A DNA stretch of 64,000 nucleotides. It comes from Ostrinia nubilalis. Lineage: Eukaryota; Arthropoda; Insecta; Lepidoptera; Crambidae. Below the pieces are notes generated by a model. The model ran no database searches, had not been told where the DNA came from, and was given only the letters and a program-made list of their open reading frames with translations. Positions 52,850 through 64,000 of this stretch are shown here, in pieces. Location: NCBI RefSeq assembly GCF_963855985.1, contig NC_087110.1, forward strand, positions 12,329,001 to 12,393,000. The letters are read 5' to 3'. Made by a program: the position numbers and the translations under genes. Positions within the stretch are counted from its first letter, which is position 1; each line of letters opens with the position of its first letter.

Positions 52850-55800
52850 TAGGCTGGCGGTTATCGCTACTCGGCGATAGATGGCGTTATTCGCTATGTA
52901 AATGACGCTACTGAAACAATGAAAACCCCTGTGGGTCTAGACAAAGTGCAAATTATAATCGCAAACCAGTCGAAAAGTGGTCGAAAAGCCCCTTTTTTGT
53001 ATGGAGTTTTGACGGATTCGATTTTCGATTCGATCAAAAAGTGCGTTTTGTCTAGGGGAGCTGATATAGTTCCAAAATACTGAACTGTCCTATCCATGAC
53101 ATTGACAGCGGGGCGCCATCGTCAATACCGGATCGCTAGTTCCGATTTTTGCCATGTTGGAAACCATATAGTTGAACGATGGTAGCGCCCCCCTGTCATT
53201 GAGTTTGGTGGGTCAGTTCAGCGTGGGTCATCTATAGTAACTGATGCCGTTATAGCCAATTATAGCTTGATTCAAGATAAGATCAAGTCAAGACACAAAG
53301 TTTTAATAGTCTTTGGGTTTTATTCAACTCATAAAGTGAAGAATAAACATGACTAGCGTCATCTATCTCTCATAGCGTTTCAGTTACAAGTGTTCGAGCT
53401 TGGTGGGAAGACTGAATAGATTTTATAGAATCTAGGATATTAGAAGGTCTCTCCTCAGGTCTAAAATAATTTATTTCTAAGTAAATCTATCCTTTTTCTC
53501 TCCAAACTCGAACCCTTTGCAACGATTTTAGTGCAATTTTAGTTCAAACTAAATTTTTATAAATGCAGGCCAAAATTTTACTATTCCTAACTTATCCTTG
53601 TCCTCGTCAGCTTTCGCAAGATACATAAGTAAAGTGAAGAGACAATAAGTATTTGAAGTTCTTTAACAGAAACACATTTGTAATTTAAAACTAAAAATAG
53701 TTTTCAACTAAAAATATGAATCTTTTATGAGTGCATTTTCGTATTTATACTTTCGATTTTTGAGAAATAAAAAAGTATCCCTGTAATTAAAACTAATTAC
53801 GTAATGCTATGGCCAGTAAATACAATGTAATTAAAAATTTTTGGAGTTAATGTTAACTAAATTATTTTATAGAAATTAATATAACCAAGGTATGGATTCA
53901 ATTATTTAGTAAATTCTAGGCATTTTAAGTCGTGGTATTGTCAAAGATAGCTGCAGGATGGAAGAAAATTTGTAATAACGGTGCTAGTATCTGATTACAT
54001 ACCTCTTGAGGCCGTCAGTGATTAAATTAATTATTATTATTTTGATCAAATTATAATAAACTAAATTATAATTTATATATATACGACGTTTCCAATATTT
54101 TTGGCGCTATAATAGTATTTGAATCTACAATTAACCACCAATGTGGTTATTTATACGTTCGTGCCAGTTTTCTTACACCCTGTAATTACTTTTATTTTGT
54201 AATGAGATTCAGTATTGTAAGATATAAGATCTGGATTACTTGTAGTTATCGTTAATTTAAAGCTAGGCCGGAATGACCCTTTGGTTGTAGTCTAAGCAGA
54301 GGTTATTTCAGTATTCTAGATTTCACACAGATTTAGTTAACTATAAAGTAGTTTTCACTTAATGTGCCGTAATATTTTAATGAGACCCTTCTAGTCGTTA
54401 ACCTGTATATCGTTGTCTTTTCTATAAAAATGCCTTTTAAATTAACAAAAATAGTATTTAGGCTTCTACTCTAGTTATTAACATACTGCTAGTAAGCTAG
54501 TGAAAACAAAATTAGAAGAATAAATTAATAATTATAACAAAACGGTATGTAAGGGACTGGTTGACAAAAATCTAAATATACCTAATATTTTAGATCTCTG
54601 AATTATTTATTTACTTACTTATTATTCTATTTTTCTTGATTTACACGAGTTCGTTCGTCAGTATACCTATTAGAGCAAAAAATCATAATTGTTTTCAGCG
54701 TAACATTTTCACAAACATTGTTGTGTACCCACGTATTTTTTAAGAGTGCTTAACTATTATTATTTACCGGCAAGAATTTCCGGGGTTTTTGAACCCAGAA
54801 ATGGACTGAATTTGATTCTGCCAAAATCGATCCCTTTCACACCGTAAACATTTAACTATGGTGTAATAACGAAGTACTTTGTACTGAGTATTCATAGAGA
54901 AAATGCCTATTGTTTTATTCCTATGGTTTCAGGAGATATAAATTCTCATAGGCTGTTTAGTAAATTCATAGATAACACTTCTTGATTGTTAGAAACATAC
55001 CTATTTGTCAAAATTATATTAGCAATTTTGTTTCAGATAAAATTAGGAAATTTTATTCTGTTGTTTTACCTTACAAGTTATCTGTGATTTATCAAACAGT
55101 CAAAATTAAGTAAATTTTTATAACATCTCGTAAATAAAATGCCAATTCCTATAAAATATTTATAATATTGCATTTAAAACGGATGGATTGCGTAGCATAA
55201 TTCTAAATCATTGTAAAGTGTAAAAAGTGTGGTTTCTCCTTGTATTTTAAATATATTAGAATTAATGTAGGATTAGCGACAGATTTTCCGAGGTTTTTAA
55301 AATCTACATGGCCTGAACTAAAAAAATACCACTACATAACGTATTTCGGATTTATTAATATACAAAGTTCTATAGAGTTTTGCTGTGTTTATTTTAAATG
55401 AAGGTATACTATAATATTATTAATAATTGACAGCTTTTGGTGTGTTATATTTATTAAAGTAAATAGAAAAAAAAACATAAACTGAGTCTTATTAAAACTT
55501 TGGTGCCATATAGAAAAGAATATGCCGTGGAAACTGATGTATAAATGATGGAATTTGCCGGTTATAATGTAATTACATCTATATTAGATTAATAATTTAT
55601 AGTTTTAGTCGATAAATAATATTGTGATCACCTACCCTCTTGTAACTAAAATATTATTAAAATAAAAATATTTAGTCGTTTAAATTATTACGTTGTTTCA
55701 ATTTTATTTTAAAAGTGATTAAATATCTATTAAAGTTAGGAATTTTAAGTTTTGTTTTAAGCACTGCTGATTAAATAGTTTTTTTAGTATACACTCTTTG

Positions 55801-56045
55801 TCAATATTAGCTTTTAGCTCTAGATTTATTTTCCTAATTAATTCTAGAGAAATAATGAATTACGGAAAGCACTATTATAAATTTCAGATTATCTAGTGAA
55901 TAATATTTAGTCCAAAGAACAGTCTTATATTATACAGTTGGATTTTAAAGTTTTACCTATTGTGGACTAGGAAGTGTATAAAATAGTGATCCAGTAATAA
56001 ACTGTGCGCTTTTTTAAATAAATTTGTCTTTTATTTTGATTGTGA
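52850..56045 (+). other. Probable inaD 3' UTR and intergenic region
   Basis: Candidate poly(A) signals: AATAAA at about 53342, 53767, and a strong cluster at about 55997-56022 (CAGTAATAAACTG, AAATAAATTTG) followed by T/G-rich DNA. Apart from a small hairpin element at 52934-53065, no transposon is recognised from 53300 to 57030, in contrast with the rest of the window. The true 3' end is not known. Confidence 0.4.
52934..53065. repeat. Imperfect hairpin element
   Basis: GGTCTAGACAAAGTGC at the left and GTGCGTTTTGTCTAGGGGAG at the right are imperfect inverses. The inner words ATTCGATTTTCGATTCGAT are self-complementary. Probably a MITE. Confidence 0.45.
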
Positions 56046-57030
56046 ATAAGGCAAGTTTTAATGATCAACATTTTTATTGTTTTTCCTACTAATTCTAAAC
56101 TTAGATTGAAGTATGACAAAATAATTCATTCATTTTGATTGCGTATTAAGAATAAATCATGCAAAATAATAAGTTTTTCAAATTAAGTAATAACATTTTT
56201 AATTACAATACATTCATGATGTAATCAAAATATTTTGTTAACCAAATAATGAAAATGTTCGAATTGACAGATCTATTACGACTTAAGTAAGTTATTATTA
56301 AGTAAAAATTTGGCGAAAGTGAAGTTACCTATTACTAACAATTGATGTTTATTGACTAGAATATTTACAACAATATTGTGAAATTAATACTTTTTGTTAC
56401 ATTGCATCAAGATTATTGCTGCAACTTATTATTACAATTAACTTAATTACAATCACATTCATGTAGGTACGATATCTTGAGCAATAAATACTGATAATAT
56501 AAGGGATAATAACATTTCAAATTAATATTTAAGTAAAGGTAGGTAATTAGAATACATCTCAACCACAAACATCTTAAGAGTTTTAGTTAATTAATAGAGA
56601 TTGATCGTTATTTTACTTTGTTCGTCTTTGTGTGCCTAAAAGAACATTTTAATAACATGCAAATCAATAGTTCATGTAACACACCTAATAAAAAACTTGT
56701 TTTAGACTCTACTTATTACCAATAAGGCTCTGACAATATTTTATTCATTTAGTTAAACATACACAAGAATGATTGGTATTCAAGCCAAAACATTCAATTT
56801 TAGTGTAACGTGGGTGTTTGTATTATAGATAATCATAAGAACCCTCAGGCAATCAATGCCAATCTTGTTTTTCCAATTACAGGAACTGAACACACATTTT
56901 CACATTATGTCATTCACACGAGATCAATATTATAAATTATAGTTTACGTATAGTATCGGAATTATTAAGTAGAAGAAAGACTTAAACTAACTTAAAGGTG
57001 GATATTTTTGGCCAATGAATTAAGTAACTC

Positions 57031-58059
57031 CTATAGTTTTTCTTCAGAGCTCTTTCTAATCACTAAAGGCTTCAACCTGCCTCTTAATTTTACGAGTCTC
57101 TTACTAACTTTGCCACTAGAAGCCGGGTTCCTCAAGTCGGGCATGGACTTGCTCTCATGAACGGGGATATTTTCTGTAGACTTCGCCACAGTTCCGTAAT
57201 ACCTCGGCATACTGAAGTCATTTTCTTGGAACATCATTTCTGTTTTCTTCTTAATACTTTGTAAACTTGTATCACCTTTGTATTCTGGGATCGCTGGACT
57301 GTCCGCAAAGAATCTTGGTAGATTCGTACTCTTAATTATAGGGGTATCTGGAAGACTGCTCAGTCTTACTTCAGCATCACCCGCTGCCGTTACTCCTACC
57401 ATTGATTTGGATTTTATCAACGGAGGTTTCTCTGGTGCTAAATGCTGTGGAATGTTCAGGAAAGATGCACTTCTATGAGGCACTCTGGCTAGTACTTTGT
57501 TGATTTTGGTAGGATCTATACTCTTAAGACTTTCGACTCTATTTAACATTGGCTTAGACAATCTGCTGCCACTATCCACCCTTTCAAGAGTCTTTGCGCT
57601 GTTGCTTCTTAAAATACCTTTAACACTTTCCACTCGAGGTAAACTTAACGTTGAAGGTAAAGCGACAACCGAAATTGGATCGTATTTGTAAATAGGGTTT
57701 TGCGTTGTTATTTTCGTTTCGTCTTTCATTGTAACGGTACTAGGTTTAACTACATCTTGTTTCCTAACAGCAACAACGTTCATAGTCAATCCTTCTTCAG
57801 TGTCTTGGCTCTTTCTGTCACTTTCTTCTTCTTCGTCAATTTTGAACATGTCATAGTTTGTCATGAGCTCATCTTTGAACATGATTTCGAAGTCTGTTAC
57901 CGGCGAATTCACCTCGTCTTCAAAGTACACTTTGGTCCTGTTTGGTTTGTCTGATAAATAGTCAGGTTCTGATTTAGTTTCTATGTCATCCAACGAATCA
58001 TTGCTGCCTTTGGACTTCAACTCGTGTTCATCTCTAAATATTAATGATTTAGAGAATAC
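57031..58059 (-). CDS. Last exon of the unrecognised minus-strand gene
   Basis: Acceptor TTACAG (complement of 58060-58065), then 342 codons to TAG at 57033-57031. The protein is hydrophilic: an acidic first third (DEEEESDR), then Ser/Arg/Lys-rich with repeated RVESVK/RVESLK and RSNSAK, HRSASF and KSKSM words that look like basophilic kinase sites, and a basic end (KRLVKLRGRLKPLVIRK). No globular domain is recognised. Open frames on the plus strand here are shadows. Confidence 0.82.
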   Translation of the reverse strand, partial: VFSKSLIFRDEHELKSKGSNDSLDDIETKSEPDYLSDKPNRTKVYFEDEVNSPVTDFEIMFKDELMTNYDMFKIDEEEESDRKSQDTEEGLTMNVVAVRKQDVVKPSTVTMKDETKITTQNPIYKYDPISVVALPSTLSLPRVESVKGILRSNSAKTLERVDSGSRLSKPMLNRVESLKSIDPTKINKVLARVPHRSASFLNIPQHLAPEKPPLIKSKSMVGVTAAGDAEVRLSSLPDTPIIKSTNLPRFFADSPAIPEYKGDTSLQSIKKKTEMMFQENDFSMPRYYGTVAKSTENIPVHESKSMPDLRNPASSGKVSKRLVKLRGRLKPLVIRKSSEEKL

Positions 58060-61000
58060 CTGTAACAAAACAAAAGGTATTTAATTGAATAATAATATTT
58101 ATTTGGACATTAAAATTTTATATGACATCTAAGCAAAGCAACAATTTTATACAAACCAGAATAATACAACAAACTGAAAAAGTATTGAACATGTTTCATT
58201 TACTTTGCACCTACTTCTGCAAACAAAGATTTTCTTTTCCTATACCGATATAAATTTTCTAAATACTTTTAATTGTTTCAAAATCATTGAACTTAGGAAT
58301 TTGCCAATTTGCCCAAATTATGTTATCAGCGTCATTTGCGAAAAATACGGGTTCTAATAATGTAGATAGGAAGTACCGCAGACAGGAAGTTAACTAATTA
58401 CTCGTAGTTATCTATCAACAACAAGTATTCCTTATGTGGGTAAATTACAAACAACACACCACACTTTTGTTGAAGACGGTGTTTAACTTTCTCAATCACT
58501 AATGTGAAAAGTCTTGTAACATGTCAGACATGCTCCAATGGCTCTTTATGAGCCATCCGTTCTCTATTTCTCTGTCTGTCTGCAACCTTTCAAGCTTAAA
58601 CTACTTCACCAATTTATCTGAAAAGGGATGTAGATAATACTCCTTAAAAAGCATGAGTAGATTTATCTCAGTTATTGAAAGGATAAATACGCGCGTGTAA
58701 TAGAAGTTTTTGAAAGGATATTATGCACGAAAAAACTAGTAAGTACCTAATAAGACGGTTCTGGCAGTTCAAATGAACAATAACACAAGCCCTACCTCAT
58801 AAAGTTTGTCAGCGTGTAGCGGCAGCTCGTTGATCTCCCTCCCGGTGATGGCTTCAGGAGGCAGGTGGTTGTTGTTCATAGGCTGCGCCGTCACCACGCT
58901 GTCTAAGGACGCGCCCATGTTGGCATAGCCGTTTGTGTACGCTGGAGGCACGTCTTCTAGTCTGGAAGAGGTAAAAACGTTTTATTAGCAAACATTTTTT
59001 TTAATAGAATAGAATTTGTAAAGGAAAGGAAAAAATCATGTAAATACTTTGTATTTTTTTATGACTTGAGTAGTGCATTTAGACAGTAAGAAAAGCTTTT
59101 TAATTTGTTGAAAGAAAGAAAATTTTTATTAATTGTTTATTTAAAGCATTTATTTAAAGCATTACAACTATTGCCATTGTTGGCCATATAATGTTTACGT
59201 TAGCTCCTAAAGTTAAATATAAGAGTTAATAAACCTCCAACCATTAGCTATCTCTATTATTTTACTAACACATGAAAAAATCTGGTCCACGAACGAATCC
59301 CTGAATATATTAATCGTGTAATTAAATGATGCAAAGACACATTTATTACTACTTTATCTTAGCAATCCTAAACTGACAGTTTATTATCAGACAGTATAAT
59401 CTAATCTAAACGAAGTAAACACTCGTGTAAACACCTTATTATTAAAAGATGAAGGCTGAAAACTAAAATAATCTCGAAACAAAGATATTGCCATTGTGAT
59501 ACTCCGATAATAGAACTGCATCGTGATCTGTGGATTATTTCAATGGGTCCAAGTGCAAATACAGAGTGTTAGATGTTTTTCTGCTACAGCCCTGTTTTCT
59601 AAATAACATTTTAAAATATTGAACTTGACGACGGCGACGGTGTTCTTGGTTCTTTTTAACACAATCATCATAATAAAAGCGCTTTCAATAACCCAATTGG
59701 CTGAAAAAAAACAAATTAAGCCCTTGCCAATGGCCTCTTGGGTAAATTACGTTGAAAATAGAAAATGAGTTTTTTTGCAGAATTGCTAAAATCAAGTGGC
59801 AGTGGGCGGGGCACATAGCTCGTAGATACGATGGCCGTTGGGACAGGAAAGTTCTCGAGTGGCGACCACGGGCTGGAAGACGTAGCGTGGGCAGGTCCTA
59901 CTAGGTGGACCGACGATCTGGTAAAGGTCGCGGGAAGAGCCTGGATGCGGGCAGCGCAGGACCGTTCATTGTGGAAAACCTTGGGGGAGGCCTTTGTCCA
60001 GCAGTGGACGTCATTTGGCTGAGACGAGAAAATGAGTAAGTGTACTTACTTGTAAGTTGCTATCTTCTTATCGAAGCAAAACCTTTCTTCACAGCAATTC
60101 CAGTACATAGTTTCCAGGCAGCTGGAAATTAAATACAAAACACATAAATAACATTTTACTTAAATTTTGTGAAAAAAAAAAACCAAATCGTCTAAGAAAT
60201 AAGTGATAATTTCTGTATCACTGACACTTACATTTAAGTACGCACATTAAAACTTGTAATCAAATTTTACAAAATATGTAATTAGTTTTTACAATGTAAT
60301 CACTTTTGCAATTTTCGCCACCTTCACCCGTAAGGATCGTGCTCGCTATGACGGCATCACAAATTTCCCGCTTCTGTTTGCGTTGTCACTATCTTGACGT
60401 CCCGTCATAGTTATCGTGATCGAGGCGGGAAAATAACTATTGCCAAGTGGACAGCATGATTACAGTTTTAAGAAAAAAAGATTTTGATAATAACATATCA
60501 TCTTTGGAATACAGTGTGAATCACGTTAAAGTGTACATATGAAAATAGATTAAACTAGACCTATTTTTATTGACAAAAAAGAGGTCAATATTTTTTTGAG
60601 ATTTTTAAAAAATTTTTTAGAGAATTTTTTTTCTTCCGATTACTCATTGTAAAGAAAACGTAATAACTTTTAAACTAAGAGGTATATTCTAATAAAATAA
60701 AACAGTAATAATGCTAAATAACAGGCAATACCAAAAAAATACATAAAATACTCAGAAAATGGCAACACATAATAAAAAAAGATAATTTTTGAAAAAAATC
60801 TGCTTTTAAATTCGTGTTTTTTTGGTTATTTGATAAATTTCTCCAAAAAATGCCCCCATAACAGTTTTTATCGTATTACCTTTGTAAAACCAAAAATCGC
60901 ATCTCTCTATCCCTATCACAACATTTGCTATGATCGTTTGAACTAAACCTCTCCGGGTGCGCCATTCAACGCTTCGTTAACATCGAAACTGAAAGTGGCT

Positions 61001-62142
61001 CTAGATTTGTAATTTTGATAAAGACAAGTTAGATTTCAAATAAAAACAAAATATTTCGAATTAAAATAAGCATTGTGGTTAAAATTAAAATTGTCTCTGC
61101 CTGTAGCGGAGAATAATGTGGTGACAGGCCTTTGTTCAAACGATCATTGCAAACGTCGTGATAGGGATAGAGACATGCGATTTTTGGTTTTACAATGATA
61201 ATACGATAAAGAATAACACAAAGTAATAAAAACCACCTATTATGGGGGCATTATTTGGAGAAATTTATCAAATAACCAAAAAAACACGAATTAAAATGCA
61301 GATTTTTCACAAAATGTATCATTTTTTATTATGAGTTGCCATTTTCTGAGTATTTTATGTATTTTTTTAGTATTGCCTGTTATTTAGCATTATTACTGTT
61401 TTTATTTTATCAGGATATACCTCTTATTTTAAAAGTTTTTACGTTTTCTTTACAATAAGTAATCGGAAGAAAAAAAAATCTATAAAAAAATAAACTTAAA
61501 ATTTTTTTGACCTCTGTCGATAAAAATAGGTCTAGTTTCATCTATTTTCATATGTGCACTTTATCGTGACTTACACTGTATATTGTTACATCATAAAGTA
61601 GGAATGCAGATCAGATCTGTGAATTTTTGTTTCAATCTAGATTAAGATTCTTATTCAAAGTGAATTTGAAGTGTTGAGGACTTTATAGAAGATAAATAAA
61701 AAACGTCTATCAGTAATCAATATTAAATTTTCAGATTGCTAATATCTGACGTAGCAATGAGGGGACGACTTGTATGGCAATGAGCAATAATTGAAAGAAC
61801 AAACACTAACTTCTAAAGGCTGGTTTACACGTATTAAGTAGTTAAGTAGGTACATGCACATACAATTTAATCACTTAGAATTAAGTTAATATTTAGTTAA
61901 ATACTTAGGTACTACGTGTAAATCAGCCTTAACAGTCTTACGCTTTACCCATTTTTTTGACAACAGATTGATCACTGATTCTAAAAGAATGAAAATTATT
62001 GTTGAATAAAATGGAAATCACAATGTACTTACTACTGGCACGATTTGCACAATGTCAGCAACATTTTGATGTTGTCTATTGATCACATCTCGTCCAAAAA
62101 TCCAAATGTTTGGTTGTGTCACGTCTCTGGGGATGGCAGCAT
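57031..62142 (-). CDS. Unrecognised gene, four exons, partial
   Basis: The exons, in transcript order, are 62142-62033, 60121-60050, 58961-58796 and 58059-57031. The last three join in phase. The first ends in phase 0 while the second needs phase 2, so at least one exon is missing between them. The visible product has a segment PNIWIFGRDVINRQH, a Cys-rich segment MYWNCCEERFCF, a PPAY motif (WW-domain type) and a long hydrophilic C-terminal region rich in Ser, Lys and Arg. The N-terminus lies beyond 62142. I do not recognise the family; a membrane protein with a cytoplasmic tail is a guess. Convergent with inaD. Confidence 0.65.
58796..58961 (-). CDS. Internal exon of the unrecognised gene
   Basis: Acceptor TTCCAG, donor GAG|GTAGGG. 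It has 55 full codons, phase 2 in and 0 out, beginning LEDVPPAYTNGYANMG, with the PPAY motif, and ending HADKLYE. Confidence 0.85.
59779..60023 (+). mobile_element. Recent 5'-truncated RTE insertion
   Basis: The last about 245 bases of the 2036-5214 element with very few changes (one 2-base deletion, some substitutions), ending GTCATTTGGCTGA. AGAAAATGAGT occurs on both sides (about 59760 and 60026), a probable 11-bp target duplication. It ends about 20 bp from the donor of the 60050 exon. Confidence 0.87.
60050..60121 (-). CDS. Internal Cys-rich exon of the unrecognised gene
   Basis: Acceptor TTTCCAG, donor CAA|GTAAGT. It has 72 bases. Only the frame LETMYWNCCEERFCF is open, requiring phase 2 on entry and leaving in phase 2, which joins correctly to 58961. 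Confidence 0.75.
60512..61578. mobile_element. Fold-back Tc1/mariner-type MITE, about 440-bp arms
   Basis: TIR CAGTGTGAATCACG at the left, CGTGACTTACACTG at the right, TA on both sides (60510-60511, 61579-61580). Arms 60512-60952 and 61134-61578 mirror each other with about 90 percent agreement by eye. It is 1067 bp with no ORF, in the intron where an exon of the minus-strand gene is missing. Confidence 0.87.
61817..61929. mobile_element. MITE, TAA target duplication
   Basis: AGGCTGGTTTACACGTA at the left, TACGTGTAAATCAGCCT at the right, TAA at 61814-61816 and 61930-61932. It is 113 bp. Confidence 0.85.
62033..62142 (-). CDS. Upstream exon of the unrecognised gene
   Basis: Acceptor CATTACAG, donor GTA|GTAAGT. 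It has 110 bases; only one frame is open (AAIPRDVTQPNIWIF to ADIVQIVPV), phase 1 in and phase 0 out. Confidence 0.7.
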
Positions 62143-63290
62143 CTGTAATGAAGAAAATGGATGGTTAAAAACTGAATATGTTATGAAATTAACCTGAAGA
62201 CTCGATATAAACGTGATTAGTTCAATTTCTAACACTTTTGTCAGATGTTTATTCTATTCAATTAAACATAGACTACCATTTCGAATCGAGCTCCTTGTAA
62301 ATGCTCTGAGCGCACTTTGAATCTATTAATATTCGCGATCGTAGTTTGTTTTGCCGAATATAATTTTTTTTTTGGTTTTATCCCTGATTTATTAGACTCA
62401 AAATAAAATAAAGTTATATCATAATATAATATTGTTCCGTAAGTCATACTTTAAGAAGAACATTCACACTAAGCCAAGCCTTGAACTTGATTTAAATTGG
62501 AGTAATTTAATGAGTACTATTATTGTAGCAACGAATGTGATTTCTAACTTGGTACCATTGACATAATACCCTTATTCTTGACATTTTAACCATTATCTCC
62601 GTGTGACCTCTCTATCTTGCCCAGCCTTTGCACATGGACCAAACAGAACAGACTCTTCACTTGATCAAAATGTACGTACCTACCTATGTAATATGTATGT
62701 ATGTATGTAATTGAAATGGCCATAGAAGTCGTCGATTCTTTCAAGCATTTATTTTTGTAAAATCATAAAATTATAGACTCGGGTGGACCAAGGGGTCATA
62801 AGGGTTAAATAGAGGCCTAGCTTTAGGGCAGATTTTTCGATCGTTGGATAACTTTTAACTGTAGAATAAGTTTGGCACATTGACAGTTTCAGTATGGGAA
62901 ATATGTCAAAATGACAAGGTTAATCTTCAGCTTGACGATTGAAAAATCATCCCCTAACCGAATAAGTTATAGGTATGTAACAAAATGACAATTAATTTTC
63001 ATTGCGCATTTATTGGCACCGTTTACTCACAATGGTGTTGGCAACATCGAATAAAAATGTTTATTTTTTACTCTAGCAACTAAGAATTTCTTGCTTCCTT
63101 GCTTGTGTGTCTGCAACAAACGTGTAATGTGCTATTAGGTACTTGAAAGTCGTCAATAAAATTGTGAAATTCATCAGCGCCTATAATTTTAGAATAAAGA
63201 AGCCCTGCTCTTTACAAATGGTTTATTAAATGCCATAAAAACAAGAAATCATGTTGTATTTTTCTTCAAAGGACATCATCCATTTTGGTC
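62143..63290. other. No gene seen
   Basis: Presumed intron of the minus-strand gene. A TATG microsatellite lies at about 62690-62710. No exon with fitting splice signals was found. Confidence 0.45.
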
Positions 63291-63291
63291 C

Positions 63292-64000
63292 AAAATCAAA
63301 AGTGCCGGCCAAAAAATAAAAGTGCTGTATTCTGATAGAATACGTCCGCCTTAGCATTTATTACTATGGCACCAAAGCTGTAGCACCACTGTGCATCGTA
63401 GTATTTGAGCTCTAAAAATATATGAAACGACTGACTTTGATCTCAAATACTACGATGCACAGTGGTGCTACAGCTTTGGTGTCATAGTAACAAATACTAA
63501 GGCGGACGTATTCTGTCAGAATACAGCACTTTTTTTTTTAATTGGCCGACATTTTTGATTTTGAACAAAAAATGTATGAATCGTCGATGAATTTTAGATA
63601 TCAAATACTCGACGCACAGTGGTGCTACAGCTTTGGTGCCATAGTAACAAATGCTAAGGCGGACGTATTCTGTCAGAAGACAGCACTTTTTGTTATTGGC
63701 CGACACTTTTGATTTTGAACAAAAAATGTATGAATCGTCGATGAATTTTAGATCTCAAATACTCGACGCATAGTGGTGCTACAGCTTTGGTGCCATAGTA
63801 ACAAATGCTAAGGCGGACGTATTCTGTCAGAACACAGCACTTTTTTTTTTATTGGCCGATACTTTTGATTTTGAACAAAAAATGTATGAATAATCGATGA
63901 CTTTTAGATCTCAAATACTCGACGCACAGTGGAGCTACGGCTTTGGTGCCATAGTAACAAATGCTAAGGCAGACGTATTCTGTCAGAATACAGCACTTTT
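63292..64000. repeat. Satellite array, about 155-bp units, with palindromic head
   Basis: Units starting ATTGGCCGA at 63541, 63695 and 63851 (periods 154 and 156) each contain GTGGTGCTACAGCTTTGGTG and AAGGCGGACGTATTCTGTCA. Before them, 63321-63412 is the inverted version of the same unit, making a palindrome centred near 63430. The array runs off the right edge. Confidence 0.88.

Noticed and set aside
57278..57954. Three plus-strand open frames
   Set aside because: They are antisense shadows of the 342-codon minus-strand exon, which has splice signals and coding-like composition.
63541..64000. CRISPR array
   Set aside because: The whole 155-bp unit is repeated, with no unique spacers; it is a satellite.

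Overview
The window is nuclear DNA of an insect, almost certainly a moth or butterfly. It is AT-rich with long introns, and is crowded with repeat types common in Lepidoptera: RTE-type LINEs, Helitron-like elements ending in CTAGT, tRNA-derived SINEs, and many short MITEs with TTA/TAA or TA target duplications. No bacterial-type features, CRISPR arrays or intact tRNA/rRNA genes were seen. All exon and element calls come from reading the sequence by eye; nothing was aligned by program.

Layout. Positions 1-5214 hold two head-to-head, nearly identical RTE LINEs. The right one is full length with an intact 991-codon endonuclease/reverse transcriptase ORF; the left one runs off the window edge. 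From 13958 to 52849 on the plus strand lie twelve exons of a multi-PDZ scaffold gene. Domain order and residues match PDZ2-PDZ5 of InaD, the phototransduction scaffold that holds TRP channels, phospholipase C and eye-PKC together in insect photoreceptors. All exon phases join to give 468 residues and a stop codon; PDZ1 is not in the window and should lie to the left. The introns (up to 16 kb) are filled with nested transposons. A candidate alternative first exon at 31767-31871 is in phase with the PDZ3 exon and would give a short PDZ3-5 isoform.

From 57031 to 62142 on the minus strand, tail-to-tail with inaD, are four exons of a gene I do not recognise, with a long Ser/Arg/Lys-rich C-terminal exon and a PPAY motif. 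A phase conflict between two of its exons implies an unseen exon. The right edge (63292-64000) is a satellite of about 155 bp units that begins with a palindrome.

Points of most interest: (1) both cysteines that form the light-dependent disulfide of Drosophila InaD PDZ5 are valines here; (2) the 3' half of the PDZ4 exon is present in two further tandem copies, and every difference among the three copies is a synonymous third-position change; (3) the possible internal promoter for a short InaD; (4) an 8-bp-TSD transposon family present both as a 1182-bp and as a 45-bp element; (5) 'head-plus-tail' RTE derivatives lacking the ORF; (6) a fold-back Tc1 element made of two inverted 5' portions.
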